Source of the DNA: CBDHDJ01 sp965261645
GTDB lineage: Bacteria > Pseudomonadota > Alphaproteobacteria > SHVV01
Assembly: GCA_965261645.1 (NCBI GenBank)
Contig: CBDHDJ010000003.1
Span: 1,488,001-1,552,000 of the forward strand
DNA: 64,000 bases
Direction of reading: 5' to 3'
In this document: positions 19,270-27,897 of the stretch, piece by piece
Layout: the number at the start of each line of letters is the position of its first letter
Position numbering within the stretch: the stretch's first letter is position 1
Notes under the pieces: model-generated
What the model was told of the DNA's origin: nothing
Database searches by the model: none
What the model saw: the letters and a program-made list of their open reading frames with translations, nothing else
Position numbers and translations under genes: made by a program

Positions 19270-19744
19270 ACTGCACAGCTGTACAACGATCTCCTGTATT
19301 TCTCAGACGCGGACAACCCCTATTCCGCAACCTATCGTTACCAGACGGATTGCACCGGAACGACCTGCCGGACGGTCCATCCGGTAACGGGACGGGTCAC
19401 AACCAACGACATCAGGAGATCCAGGTTCTCCGGGCGGGGCATCCAGTGGACGGTTCTGGGCCAGAAGGGCGGCGTCACCCTGGTCAAGCGACAATCCAGG
19501 TCCACCAGCAGCAGCAGCACGGACTACGACTGGACGGGATATGGTGGCTGGACCACGCACAACGCTTTCTTCTCTCGCTGGCAAGAGGGTGTCGACGGCC
19601 GGTACGAGGCGCTCCGGTCAGGTCTGGAGCTACTCGGCGGGTTTGGCGTCAAACAGCAACCCGCCCAACATCAGCGCCCGCTGGGACGGCTTCATGGCCG
19701 GGATCGACGTCGGTCGTAGCTCCACCCGCGGCAATCCGGTATAG
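19270..19744 (+). pseudogene. remnant of a secreted/surface protein gene
   Basis: Translation from 19270 gives a protein-like sequence (LYNDLLYFSDADNPYSATY, DYDWTGYGGWTTHNAFF) without a nearby start. Near 19645 the sensible reading moves to another frame (NSNPPNISARWDGFMAGIDV, stop at 19744). The pattern of Trp-rich GWT/RWDGFMAG motifs resembles extracellular beta-rich proteins seen beside such lipoproteins, but the family was not identified. It has no start and is frameshifted. Confidence 0.5.
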
Positions 19745-19812
19745 CGCGGCAATCTGAATGAGAGTTCGTATTGCCTCATTCAAGAATGTTCCCGAGTTCT
19801 CGGACCGTTGCC

Positions 19813-21354
19813 TCACCAAAATGTTCCTTTCGTGATCCTAAAGCATTTTTTCGATGCGGGGATCGACTCCTCGGTAGGCATTTCGCCTTGTTCGCCGAAC
19901 ACCATCGCCGTCGCTTTCTCCTTTCGCCAAACCTTCACCCGACGCTGCACCGTGCGCAGGAGCCCGTCCGGGTACTCCCCGGGATGTGCCGCCTGAAGCC
20001 GCTCAAACAATTGGCGGCTCGTGTACCAAGGCTCGGCCTCGAACCAAGCGTGCAGTTGCTCTCTCACCTTCACCAGCGGATCGGGCCTCCGCCGGCCGCA
20101 CTTCGGCTTCGCCACCGGTATGGCCGTGGGCCTTGCCTCGCCTTCCCGCCACGCGACGCGCAATCCGGCAAGGAATTGCTCCAGCGGCGGTACAGTCGGG
20201 TCCGACGGTGCGGCGACCGGCTTGTCAACAATGTCCACAATGCATTGTTGCCGTACCCGCATCTGCCTGAGCAGCTGGATTGGGTCGAGTCGGGCCGACA
20301 GCTCGGCGACTCGGTCACGCACCTGCTGCGGTGTTCTGGGATCTGCAAGCAGCCTTTGGCAGGGCGTGGCCGGCGGATGGTAACGCTTGATGACACGGGC
20401 ACCATCGCGCCGCTTCGACGCCAACTTGAACGAGGGTTGGAAGAAATGCACGAACAGTCTCGTTGCCGTGTAGAGCCGGGATAGCGCCGCCGCGGCTTCC
20501 AGACCCGCAAGGCGGCGGTAGCCGACGATCCGGCGGACGATCGCGCCATTCTTCTGCTCGACAAAGGCCTGGTCGTTCTTACGCCACGGACGGCAGCGGG
20601 TAAAAACGATCCCGGAATCCCGGCAGTAATCGCGCACCGTCTCGTTCACGAAAACGCTGTCGTTGTCCGTGTCAAAACCGAGCAGTTCGGACGGCAGCCG
20701 CCTCCGGACCTCGCTTAGCACCTCCCTGAGCAGAGTCTGTTCGCGGTACAGAAGCGGTGTACACTCGGTCCATCCCGTGGCGACGACCGTGACAGTAAGC
20801 GTCTGCACGAAGCTCCCGTTCGGCCACCGGGCCGCAATGTGCCACGAGGTCAGCCTCGACGAAGCCCGGTGGCGGGTCGTCCCAGTCCGAGAACGTGCGC
20901 ATCGGAATGCTCTTGCGGACCGACGATGGCGCAGCCGTCCGACGGCGCTTACTGCCGCTCGCCTGTTCGCGGACCTGGCGAAGCGACCGGTCGATCGTCG
21001 ACGCGATCATCGCGAGTACCGCGGCGCGGATCTGCGGACCGAGTCTCATGTGCCCGTGCCGTTCCATCGCCTCGACCAATGTCGGCATCAGCGCCTTCAG
21101 GCGTTTGCCACAGATGCGGTCCGATGCCTCCCACAGAACGACTAGCGCCTCGCAGACCGCCTCATCGTAGATCCGCCGACTGGCCTTCGCCGCCGAGCGG
21201 CTCGCGGGGGCGTCGCACCGCAGCAGCCGCATCGCGTGCTTTCGGTGAAAGCCGGTGATTGCAACGAATTCATCGAGAATGCGTGTCTTCTCGGCGCGCC
21301 CTGCAACTGCGTACCGTCGTGCCAAGGCGTTAACCAGTTCGTCTCGTGCCGTCA
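19813..21354 (-). pseudogene. integrase-core (DDE) transposase, frameshifted
   Basis: The N-terminal part (from 21354; ITGFHRKHAMRLL, WEASDRICGKRLKALMPT, FSDWDDPPPGFVEADLVAHC) and C-terminal part (SFVQTLTVTVVATGWTEC, FDTDNDSVFVNE, KNDQAFVEQKNGAIVRR, FFQPSFKL) make one ~510-aa integrase-core transposase. The catalytic residues are visible: Asp in FVEADLV, Asp in DTDND, Glu in FVEQKN. A one-base loss near 20830-20840 breaks the frame. The start codon directly abuts the lipoprotein remnant, so the element's right end appears truncated, and no terminal repeats were found. Confidence 0.82.
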
Positions 21355-21356
21355 TG

Positions 21357-21952
21357 CTTACACGGACGACGAAGGTGCATCGGTGACTGGTGATGCTAGC
21401 GACCGGAAGACGAGAGCCATTATTCCCGAGGCATCGGATTATAAGCACATCCACTTCGGTGTTTAGGCTGCTCTCGGGGAAGCTGCGAAGAACGGCGACC
21501 AAGAAATCTTCGATCTTGGCATCGGCTTCGTCCAGAACATCTCTGGCGAGGGTCTGACCGTTGTCGACATGCCGAATAACAGTGACGATACGTACCGTGG
21601 CAACTGGGTCGCCACGGTACGGGAGGTGGATGATGACGGCGATGGGGATATTACCTTGGAGCACAACTCCGCTACGTTGACTGCGGACTTCAGTAAGGCC
21701 ACGATCAAAGCGGCTCTGACGGGCTTGGCCACACTTGAAGGTGCCATCGACGCGAACAGGTTCTCCGGGATCAAGGCAACTGTTGCAAGCAGTAACGCGT
21801 ATAACTTGGATTCCAAGGGCAAGTTCACAGGCTCGTTCAGTGGTGGATTCTACGGAGCCAAGGTGGCGGAAGCCGGCGGTGTCTTCGACTTTATGTCGGA
21901 AGATGCGAAGGCTGGTGCGTTCCGTGGGGTCTTTGGTGGTGACAGAGATTAA
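21357..21952 (+). pseudogene. truncated Slam-cargo lipoprotein (C-terminal barrel only)
   Basis: The sequence matches the C-terminal third of the lipoproteins at 15389 and 52148: DYKHIHFGV, GIGFVQNISGEG, TGLATLEGAIDANRFSG, GSFSGGFYGAKVAEAGG. The 5' two-thirds are gone, replaced by the transposase remnant. An in-frame TAG at 21465-21467 replaces the conserved Trp of HFGVWAALG. It is doubly inactivated. It sits upstream of a Slam gene exactly as the intact lipoprotein at 52148 does. Confidence 0.85.
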
Positions 21953-21983
21953 AGCCTGACCACCTGAAGTCCTGACAAGATCC

Positions 21984-22018
21984 AGGTGCCCGAACCCAAA
22001 CGGATCGGACACCTTTTC
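21984..22018 (+). terminator. degenerate rho-independent terminator
   Basis: AGGTGCCCGAACC and GGATCGGACACCTTTTCT form an imperfect hairpin with a T run. It is the counterpart of the perfect terminator at 53922-53959 in the duplicated block. Confidence 0.6.
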
Positions 22019-22361
22019 TATTGCCAAATTTCCCGTTTCGTCGCCCCGTGTTGGATGATGGGCCAAGGCCCTTCCATACCGATCAGCGCCTATCGCGGCT
22101 TGCTTATCCAGATGAGCCAAGGGTATACAATCGGAATGCGGGTTTCTGATCCATATGCAAGGAGATGTGCCCTTAGCCAAGCACCACCACGGCCTTCACA
22201 CCCTCTCTGATACATGCTCGCATTTCCGACACTCATGAACTCGCTGCAATTTGAAATCGCAACTGGGCATCTACCCAACCAACCTGCCTTAAGCCAATGT
22301 AAGGCCTGTCTTCACCGAAACCGTGTTCCTCTCGTCAGCCCTTAATCCAACAAAAGAGCAC
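22019..22361. repeat. Slam upstream region, duplicated at 53960-54298
   Basis: About 340 bp of non-coding DNA before the Slam gene, with long stretches matching the region before the second Slam gene (for example GATGATGGGCCAAGG, CAAGGGTATACA, CAACCAACCTGCCTTAAGCC). Conservation of this non-coding segment in both blocks suggests that it holds the Slam promoter or regulation. Confidence 0.55.
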
Positions 22362-23696
22362 ATGAACCGCTACGCGACTGTGTTCGCACGACTACTGCTG
22401 GCACTGATGCTGGCGCACATAGGCATGCCCGCACTGGCAATAGCGCAGGAGACAGCGCGTCCTGAGCTATCCGCCAAAACCCTGATCGAGGCCGCGAGGG
22501 CAGCCCTGTCGAAGGGTGAACTGGAGGACGCGGAGTTCTTGCTCCAGGGCGTCAAGCCGGGAGAGGGGAATATAGACGACCTGGATTTCCTTTACGGCTC
22601 GATCGCGATGGCGCGGGAGGATTGGCAAACCGCCATCGCCCGGTTTCGCGCCATGCTGATCCGTGACCCGACCCTGCCGCGGGTGCGGCTCGATCTCGCG
22701 CTCGCCTACTTCCGGGCCGGAGAAGACAGCAGCGCCGCATATCATTTCCGCCAGGTGCTTGGTGATAAGGATTTGCCGCCTGTCGTGCGCGCCCGGACGC
22801 TAGCATTTCTCGATACGATCCGCCGCCGCAAGACCTGGTCGGTCAACGCGGCGGTCGCACTCGCCCCCGATAGCAACATCAATGCCGCGACCAGCTCGCG
22901 GGAGGTCAACCTGTTCGGCTTTCCGGCCCAACTCTCGGAGGACGCACGGCAAACCAGCGGCGTGGGCCTGAACGCCAATATCTCGGCAGGATACGAGGCA
23001 CGCATCTCACCAGATCTGAGGTTCCGCACCGGCGCCAGCCTGTCTACGCGGACCTACGAGAAGAGCGAGTTCAATGACCGGACCTTGACCCTGCGGGCGG
23101 GACCGCGGTTTCTCTTCGAGAAGTTCGACCTGCGCCCGGAACTGACGGCGCGCGCACGGCGACTCGGCGGTGAGATGTATAGCCGGGCAGCCGGCGTCGA
23201 GCTTTCGGGCAACTGGCAAGCGGCGCCGGCCTGGCGGCTGAGCGCGGCGGTCGGAGGTGAGCGGGTCTCCTACGAGACCTTCCTTGGCGAGGGTAACATG
23301 TACAGCACCCAGGTGGGTCTAGCCCACGCACTCGGGCGCGCCACATTGCTGCGGGCCGACGGTGTATTTCGCCGCGAGGCCGTGGAACGCGAGGCCTATT
23401 CATGGCGCGAGTTCATCGTCGGGGCTTCGGCCACGCGGGAGCTTCCCAGGGGCTTCGTGGCGACCGTGGGATCGACCTACCGGTTGCGGGGTTACGATAG
23501 TCCGATCGCCGCCTTCGGCCCCGAGGCACGGCAGGACCGGACACTGGCCGGGCGGATGAAGGTATCTAACCGCCATATCGAGCTGTTCGGGTTCATGCCC
23601 GAGCTCACGGTCAAGCATGAACGCCGGAGCAGCAATCTCAGCCTTTACGACTACAAGCGCAACCTGGTCGAAGTCGGGGTGGTCCGGACCTTTTAG
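22362..23696 (+). CDS. Slam-type surface lipoprotein translocon (DUF560), copy A
   Basis: A 444-aa outer-membrane protein. The signal peptide ends near ALAIAQ (residues ~27-30). The N-terminal half is TPR-like (AARAALSKGELEDAEFLL; WQTAIARFRAMLIRDP; ARTLAFLDTIRRRKTW). From ~170 on it is a transmembrane beta-barrel beginning VALAPDSNINAATSS and ending YDYKRNLVEVGVVRTF. This architecture and C-terminus are those of Slam (DUF560), which moves surface lipoproteins across the outer membrane. The ATG at 22362 is chosen because a signal peptide starts there and the duplicate at 54299 starts at the same codon. It lies 0.4 kb after a broken lipoprotein and just before a divergent paralogue. Confidence 0.9.
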   Translation: MNRYATVFARLLLALMLAHIGMPALAIAQETARPELSAKTLIEAARAALSKGELEDAEFLLQGVKPGEGNIDDLDFLYGSIAMAREDWQTAIARFRAMLIRDPTLPRVRLDLALAYFRAGEDSSAAYHFRQVLGDKDLPPVVRARTLAFLDTIRRRKTWSVNAAVALAPDSNINAATSSREVNLFGFPAQLSEDARQTSGVGLNANISAGYEARISPDLRFRTGASLSTRTYEKSEFNDRTLTLRAGPRFLFEKFDLRPELTARARRLGGEMYSRAAGVELSGNWQAAPAWRLSAAVGGERVSYETFLGEGNMYSTQVGLAHALGRATLLRADGVFRREAVEREAYSWREFIVGASATRELPRGFVATVGSTYRLRGYDSPIAAFGPEARQDRTLAGRMKVSNRHIELFGFMPELTVKHERRSSNLSLYDYKRNLVEVGVVRTF

Positions 23697-23844
23697 CGGA
23701 TTACAAAAGGAATGTGCGTACCTGGCCGGCCGGGTGGAGTCCTGTGATCGGTTTCACAAGCTCCTTAGCCTTCGTCTCCATCTCGATGTGGCCGACCATG
23801 CCCGGGCAGTTACATTGATTTCAGACACCATGCTACTTTAGACG

Positions 23845-25209
23845 ATGAACAGCAGTTTTCTTTGCCGCGCGCTTGCAGTGACCACCATTCTCCTGTTCGC
23901 AACGCCGATGTCGAACGCCGCCGACGGACCGCCCCTGTCGCCTGACCCGGGCGTGGCAGCGGCACAAGCACTGGTCAAGGCCGGCAAGTTCGAGGAGGCG
24001 CTGGGTATCCTGCGGCCGCTGGCCCGGGGCCGCGCGGTCGAGGCGAACGTGCTCTTCCACATCGGCCTGGCAGCGACCGGCGCATCGCAGCAGCCCGATC
24101 TTGCCGACGACGAGCGGGATGCACTGCTGGATGAGGCCATAGCCGCGCTCCACACCATGCTGATTGACCGGCCCGGACTGGTGCGGGTGCGCCTGGAACT
24201 GGCGCGGGCGTTCTTTCTCAAGGGCGAGGACAGCTTGGCCCGCGTCCACTTCGAGCGCGTGCTGGCGGGCAAACCAGTGGCACCGGTGGTGGCCAACGTG
24301 CAACGGTTCCTCGCCGAGATCCGGGCGCGCCGGCGCTGGACGATGTATCTGGGCGCTGCAATGTCGCCGGACAGCAATATCGGCGGGGCCTCGGACGAGC
24401 AGATCATCTATATCAACGACCTGCCCTTCCGCCGCGACGCGGAGGAGCTGACGACGTCGGGCATAGGCGTCTCGGTCTGGACGGGGGGAGAATATCAGTA
24501 CACCCTTGGGGACCGGTTGCGTCTGCGGCTGGGCGGTGACCTATCGCGGCAGGATTATGGGGGAAGCAAGTTCGATCAGACCTCTGTGTCGGTTCATGCG
24601 GGCCCGCGCTGGCTGGTGGACAGGGATACCGAGGTCAGCCTGGTCGGTAACGCCCGCCGCCGCTGGGCCGGCACGAGTCCCTCCAACGACGATCTCGGCG
24701 CCCGGGTCGAAGCCGGGCACCGGCTGACCCCGCGGATCAGGGTTAACGGCCGGGCCTCCTGGTACCGCCGTGACAATCGGACAAAGGATTTCCTGGACGG
24801 GCCGATCCTGGATGTCACGCTGGGCGGGTCCTGGGTGATCCTGCCGATCCTGCGGGCCGACGGGGCGGCCGGATATGCCCGCGAACGGCCAAAGTCGGAG
24901 AGATGGCGCAATGCCAGCCGCTGGCTGCGTCTGGGCGCCTCAGTTGCCCTGCCGCTGGGCTTCAGCGTGGGCGGCAGCGGCGAGCTGCGCTGGACGGACT
25001 ACGAGGGCAACTGGCTCCCCTTCACGCCCGACGGCGCACCACGCGAGGACCGGACCCGTATCCTGCGGGCCACGGTCCACAACCGCGCCTTCACCCTGTT
25101 CGGCTTCAGCCCGCAACTGATAGTGACGAACGAGGCGCGGGACACCAACGCGCAGCTTTACGACTACAAACGCACCCGTGCCGAGCTGCGCGCCGTGCGG
25201 CAGTTCTAG
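23845..25209 (+). CDS. divergent Slam-type (DUF560) outer-membrane protein, paralogue B
   Basis: A 454-aa protein with signal peptide (cleavage near SNAADG), TPR-like N-terminal part (ALVKAGKFEEALGILRPL; LDEAIAALHTMLIDRPG; ARAFFLKGEDSLARVHFERVL) and a barrel starting GAAMSPDSNIGGASDE and ending YDYKRTRAELRAVRQF. Domain order equals that of the neighbouring Slam, but the sequences have diverged through most of their length, which suggests different cargo. It has no equivalent in the 53-64 kb duplicate block. The following lipoprotein at 26508 (family 2) is a plausible client, with the DUF3187-like gene between them. Confidence 0.86.
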   Translation: MNSSFLCRALAVTTILLFATPMSNAADGPPLSPDPGVAAAQALVKAGKFEEALGILRPLARGRAVEANVLFHIGLAATGASQQPDLADDERDALLDEAIAALHTMLIDRPGLVRVRLELARAFFLKGEDSLARVHFERVLAGKPVAPVVANVQRFLAEIRARRRWTMYLGAAMSPDSNIGGASDEQIIYINDLPFRRDAEELTTSGIGVSVWTGGEYQYTLGDRLRLRLGGDLSRQDYGGSKFDQTSVSVHAGPRWLVDRDTEVSLVGNARRRWAGTSPSNDDLGARVEAGHRLTPRIRVNGRASWYRRDNRTKDFLDGPILDVTLGGSWVILPILRADGAAGYARERPKSERWRNASRWLRLGASVALPLGFSVGGSGELRWTDYEGNWLPFTPDGAPREDRTRILRATVHNRAFTLFGFSPQLIVTNEARDTNAQLYDYKRTRAELRAVRQF

Positions 25210-25325
25210 GGACCGCGGTGACCATGGCACCCTGGGCCTTGTCCCGCCCCGATGTCCTCGCACCGGGAAAGTGGCCGGCGTCTTCCGATAGCATGGGAAA
25301 CACTCCAGTGCGCCACCGCATCCCA

Positions 25326-26372
25326 ATGAAGCCTGCGCCCGGCCGGGCCGGCAGGCTCGGCCTTGTTTGCGCGCTCGCCGTCTCTGTTCTGTGGCCCTGT
25401 ATCGGCACCGGCGGCGAGCTGGCCTGGGGCGCAGTTGCCACGCCTTTACGGATCGTCAACCTGAACCCGTTTCAACTCCTCTACGGCGTGCCCGGTTCTC
25501 TGGGCGCCCGCGTGATGTCGCCGGGCTCGTCTGAAGTGATCGCCTCGATGGATCTGGCATCACACCTGGTCGAGGCCAGCTCCGGCGCCGAGCGGGTCCT
25601 GATCGATGGCGAGACCCACAGGCAGGGGCTCGCCCTGAGACACGGCTTCGGGGAGGGCTGGGAGTATCTGTTTGAGGTCTCCGCCCTCTCCCATCGCGCG
25701 GGCTGGTTGGACGGCTTCATCGAGACCTGGCATGACGTCTTCCACTTGCCCCAGGGCGACAGGGACCGCACGCCGCGTGACCGCCTGGCGCTGGTCTACG
25801 CCAACGGCGGGAGAACCTACTACGATATCGGCGAAAGTGTTTCTTCGCTGGGGGATATCAGCCTCGGGCTGGGCTATGCGGTGCCGCATTGGCCGTTGCA
25901 GAACGACGGCCTTGCGATCCGAGGCAGTGTCAAGCTGCCGACCGGCGATGAGAGTGCTTTGACGGGCTCCGGCGGATATTCGGCCTCGCTCTGGGCGGAG
26001 ACCTCGGGCGCGCTGCCGGGATCGACCGACTCGCGGAGCTGGTTATACAGCGCGAGCCTGGGCGCACTTGCCGGAGAGGCGCCGAGCGGTCTTTCGGACC
26101 TTGGCGGCCGGTTTGTTGCCTTCGGACACCTTGGCGTGACCTGGCGGCCCCTCAACCATCTGAGCCTGACGGTGCAGCTCAATGCCCATTCCTCGCCCTA
26201 TGGCGCGTCGGATGTGGCGCCGCTTGCCGATCCTGGCGTCATGCTCGGCCTCGGCGGCGCGTTGCGGCTCAGCGAGCAGGCGACGCTTGAGATCGCGGTC
26301 ACCGAAGATGACGGCCTGCACCGCGGCGCGCCCGATATCGGCCTGCATGCCGCGATCCGCTGGCGACCGTAG
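25326..26372 (+). CDS. DUF3187-like predicted outer-membrane protein
   Basis: About 348 aa. A signal-like segment (GLVCALAVSVLWPCIG) precedes PLRIVNLNPFQLLYGVPGS, the N-terminal pattern I associate with DUF3187 proteins, and the rest consists of alternating beta-strand-like segments ending HAAIRWRP. It is likely a small outer-membrane barrel of unknown function. The start is uncertain: in-frame ATGs at 25224, 25293 and 25326 are all possible; 25326 gives the cleanest signal peptide. It follows Slam B after a short gap and precedes a lipoprotein, so it may be an accessory of that pair. Confidence 0.65.
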   Translation: MKPAPGRAGRLGLVCALAVSVLWPCIGTGGELAWGAVATPLRIVNLNPFQLLYGVPGSLGARVMSPGSSEVIASMDLASHLVEASSGAERVLIDGETHRQGLALRHGFGEGWEYLFEVSALSHRAGWLDGFIETWHDVFHLPQGDRDRTPRDRLALVYANGGRTYYDIGESVSSLGDISLGLGYAVPHWPLQNDGLAIRGSVKLPTGDESALTGSGGYSASLWAETSGALPGSTDSRSWLYSASLGALAGEAPSGLSDLGGRFVAFGHLGVTWRPLNHLSLTVQLNAHSSPYGASDVAPLADPGVMLGLGGALRLSEQATLEIAVTEDDGLHRGAPDIGLHAAIRWRP

Positions 26373-26507
26373 TGTCCCCGAATGGCGTCCAGCCAACCGG
26401 CTCTAAATCGTGCAAGGGCATGCTTGTGAGATTACAATGGACCGGTTATCAGTAATGTCACTGACCATTCGCCAGCACTGTAGCGCGACACGAGGAGCTC
26501 CCGAACG

Positions 26508-27815
26508 ATGACCAACCGAAGATATCACCTCCCGATCCTGACCACCGTGATTGGACTTGTCGTGTCCGGCTGTGGCGTTTTTGGCGGCAATAGCGACGAT
26601 TACACGATCTCCGTGATGGTTAGTGGGCCGTCGGCCAGCGAGAGAGCTCTTGGCATCGCATCGGCAATTGCGCCCCTGGCCGAAGGAGAGACAGCGCCTG
26701 CACTCCGGCACATTACGCCCGCGGTGGAACGCACGACGGCCGGCGGGGTCAGCGTTACGGTGACGGCCGCTCCCGTTGGTCCCGATTTCGAATTCCTTGA
26801 CAGCACGCCGCTCGACGATGTCTGGAGCCGTGCCCGATTGCGGGGCAGCGAGACGGGATCGAGGGAGCATATAACTGTCTACACGAACATCGAGAACCCG
26901 AGTCCGGCGAGGCCGTTCGGCAGCGTATATGCCCTTGACGAAGACAATGCCCTGACTGTCGACCTTGCAACCCACTCGATGCGTGTGCGGTCTTCCGAGT
27001 TTCCCCCCCTCAACTTCAATCGGGTATACGCGACCGAGGAAGAACTTTCCTTCCCAGGCACTTTTCATGGCGTGGCGGGCACCTATGAATGTACGATGCC
27101 GCCCTGCATGGTCAGCACTGCCGGCGACGGCATGATATCCTCGACCGGCGGCACCTGGACCTTCACGCCCGATTCCGATCTGGCCGGCGAGATCATGATC
27201 GATCTGCCGGATACGGACCATCTGTATTTCGGGTGGTGGCTGAAGGAGCCGGACGATGCTGAAGGCAGCTATGCATTCAGGACCTTCTCGGGCGGCACGG
27301 TTCCGTTCGCGGTGGGCAACAAGTTCGCATCCGGCAATAACGACGGGCTGCTTGGCACGGCGGCGTATCGAGGCCGGGCGGCGGGTCAGTATGTGACGAA
27401 GGATTTCAGCGGTGGGGTGCTGAGCGGCGGCAGGGCGGGTGTGTTCACCGCGACGGCCTCTCTGACGGCGCATTTCGGGGGTGACGATATTGCCGTGAAC
27501 GACCAGTTCAACATCCGTGGAAGCGTGACGGATTTCAGGGATGTGGAGAGGAACAGGGCACTTGAGGGGTGGAGTATCACGCTGAACAAGGTCGATCTTG
27601 CACCGGGCAGCGCATCCTTCGGCGGCACCGCTGGCGACACCACCACCGCGACGCTTGGCGGCGTCTCCGGCACGGGGACCTGGGAGGGCGCCTTCTTCGG
27701 CAACGACAGGGCCGACCGCAAGCCCGGCGCTGTTGCCGGTGTATTCGACGCTCATCTACCCGCCGCGCATATTGCCGGCGGCTTTGGCGCCATCAACACG
27801 CCCGCGGATGAATAA
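26508..27815 (+). CDS. surface lipoprotein, family 2, with C-terminal barrel
   Basis: A 435-aa lipoprotein with lipobox VVSGC. It lacks the long coiled coil of its relative at 17276, but several blocks match it: VYTNIENP, GVAGTYECT, YFGWWLKEPDD, TAAYRGRAAGQYV, GVFTATASLTAHFG. The C-terminus (TGTWEGAFFGNDR, AVAGVFDAHLP, IAGGFGA) is a variant of the TbpB-type ending. GAGGAG lies ~12 bp before the ATG at 26508. A predicted surface protein, possibly exported by Slam B upstream. Two Cys residues near the middle (YECTMPPC) recur in the relative as FTC and DTC and may form a disulfide. Confidence 0.77.
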   Translation: MTNRRYHLPILTTVIGLVVSGCGVFGGNSDDYTISVMVSGPSASERALGIASAIAPLAEGETAPALRHITPAVERTTAGGVSVTVTAAPVGPDFEFLDSTPLDDVWSRARLRGSETGSREHITVYTNIENPSPARPFGSVYALDEDNALTVDLATHSMRVRSSEFPPLNFNRVYATEEELSFPGTFHGVAGTYECTMPPCMVSTAGDGMISSTGGTWTFTPDSDLAGEIMIDLPDTDHLYFGWWLKEPDDAEGSYAFRTFSGGTVPFAVGNKFASGNNDGLLGTAAYRGRAAGQYVTKDFSGGVLSGGRAGVFTATASLTAHFGGDDIAVNDQFNIRGSVTDFRDVERNRALEGWSITLNKVDLAPGSASFGGTAGDTTTATLGGVSGTGTWEGAFFGNDRADRKPGAVAGVFDAHLPAAHIAGGFGAINTPADE

Positions 27816-27897
27816 ACTGATCGATAATGACAGGTTCGCTGATTTCCGTCGTGCGATGAACGGCGGCTATCGGGATCTTGTCGCCGGCCAGGCCTGA
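27808..27897 (+). CDS. possible 29-aa peptide overlapping the lipoprotein stop
   Basis: An ATG overlaps the lipoprotein stop in ATGAATAA, followed by 29 codons (DNDRFADFRRAMNGGYRDLV) ending exactly where the convergent relaxase gene ends. The overlap would allow translational coupling. It could equally be the truncated start of a gene cut at the block junction. No family was recognised. Confidence 0.25.
   Translation: MNKLIDNDRFADFRRAMNGGYRDLVAGQA

Noticed and set aside
26403..27755. 450-codon minus-strand frame opposite the family-2 lipoprotein
   Set aside because: The opposite strand has a lipobox, ribosome-binding site and family similarity; this frame has none.
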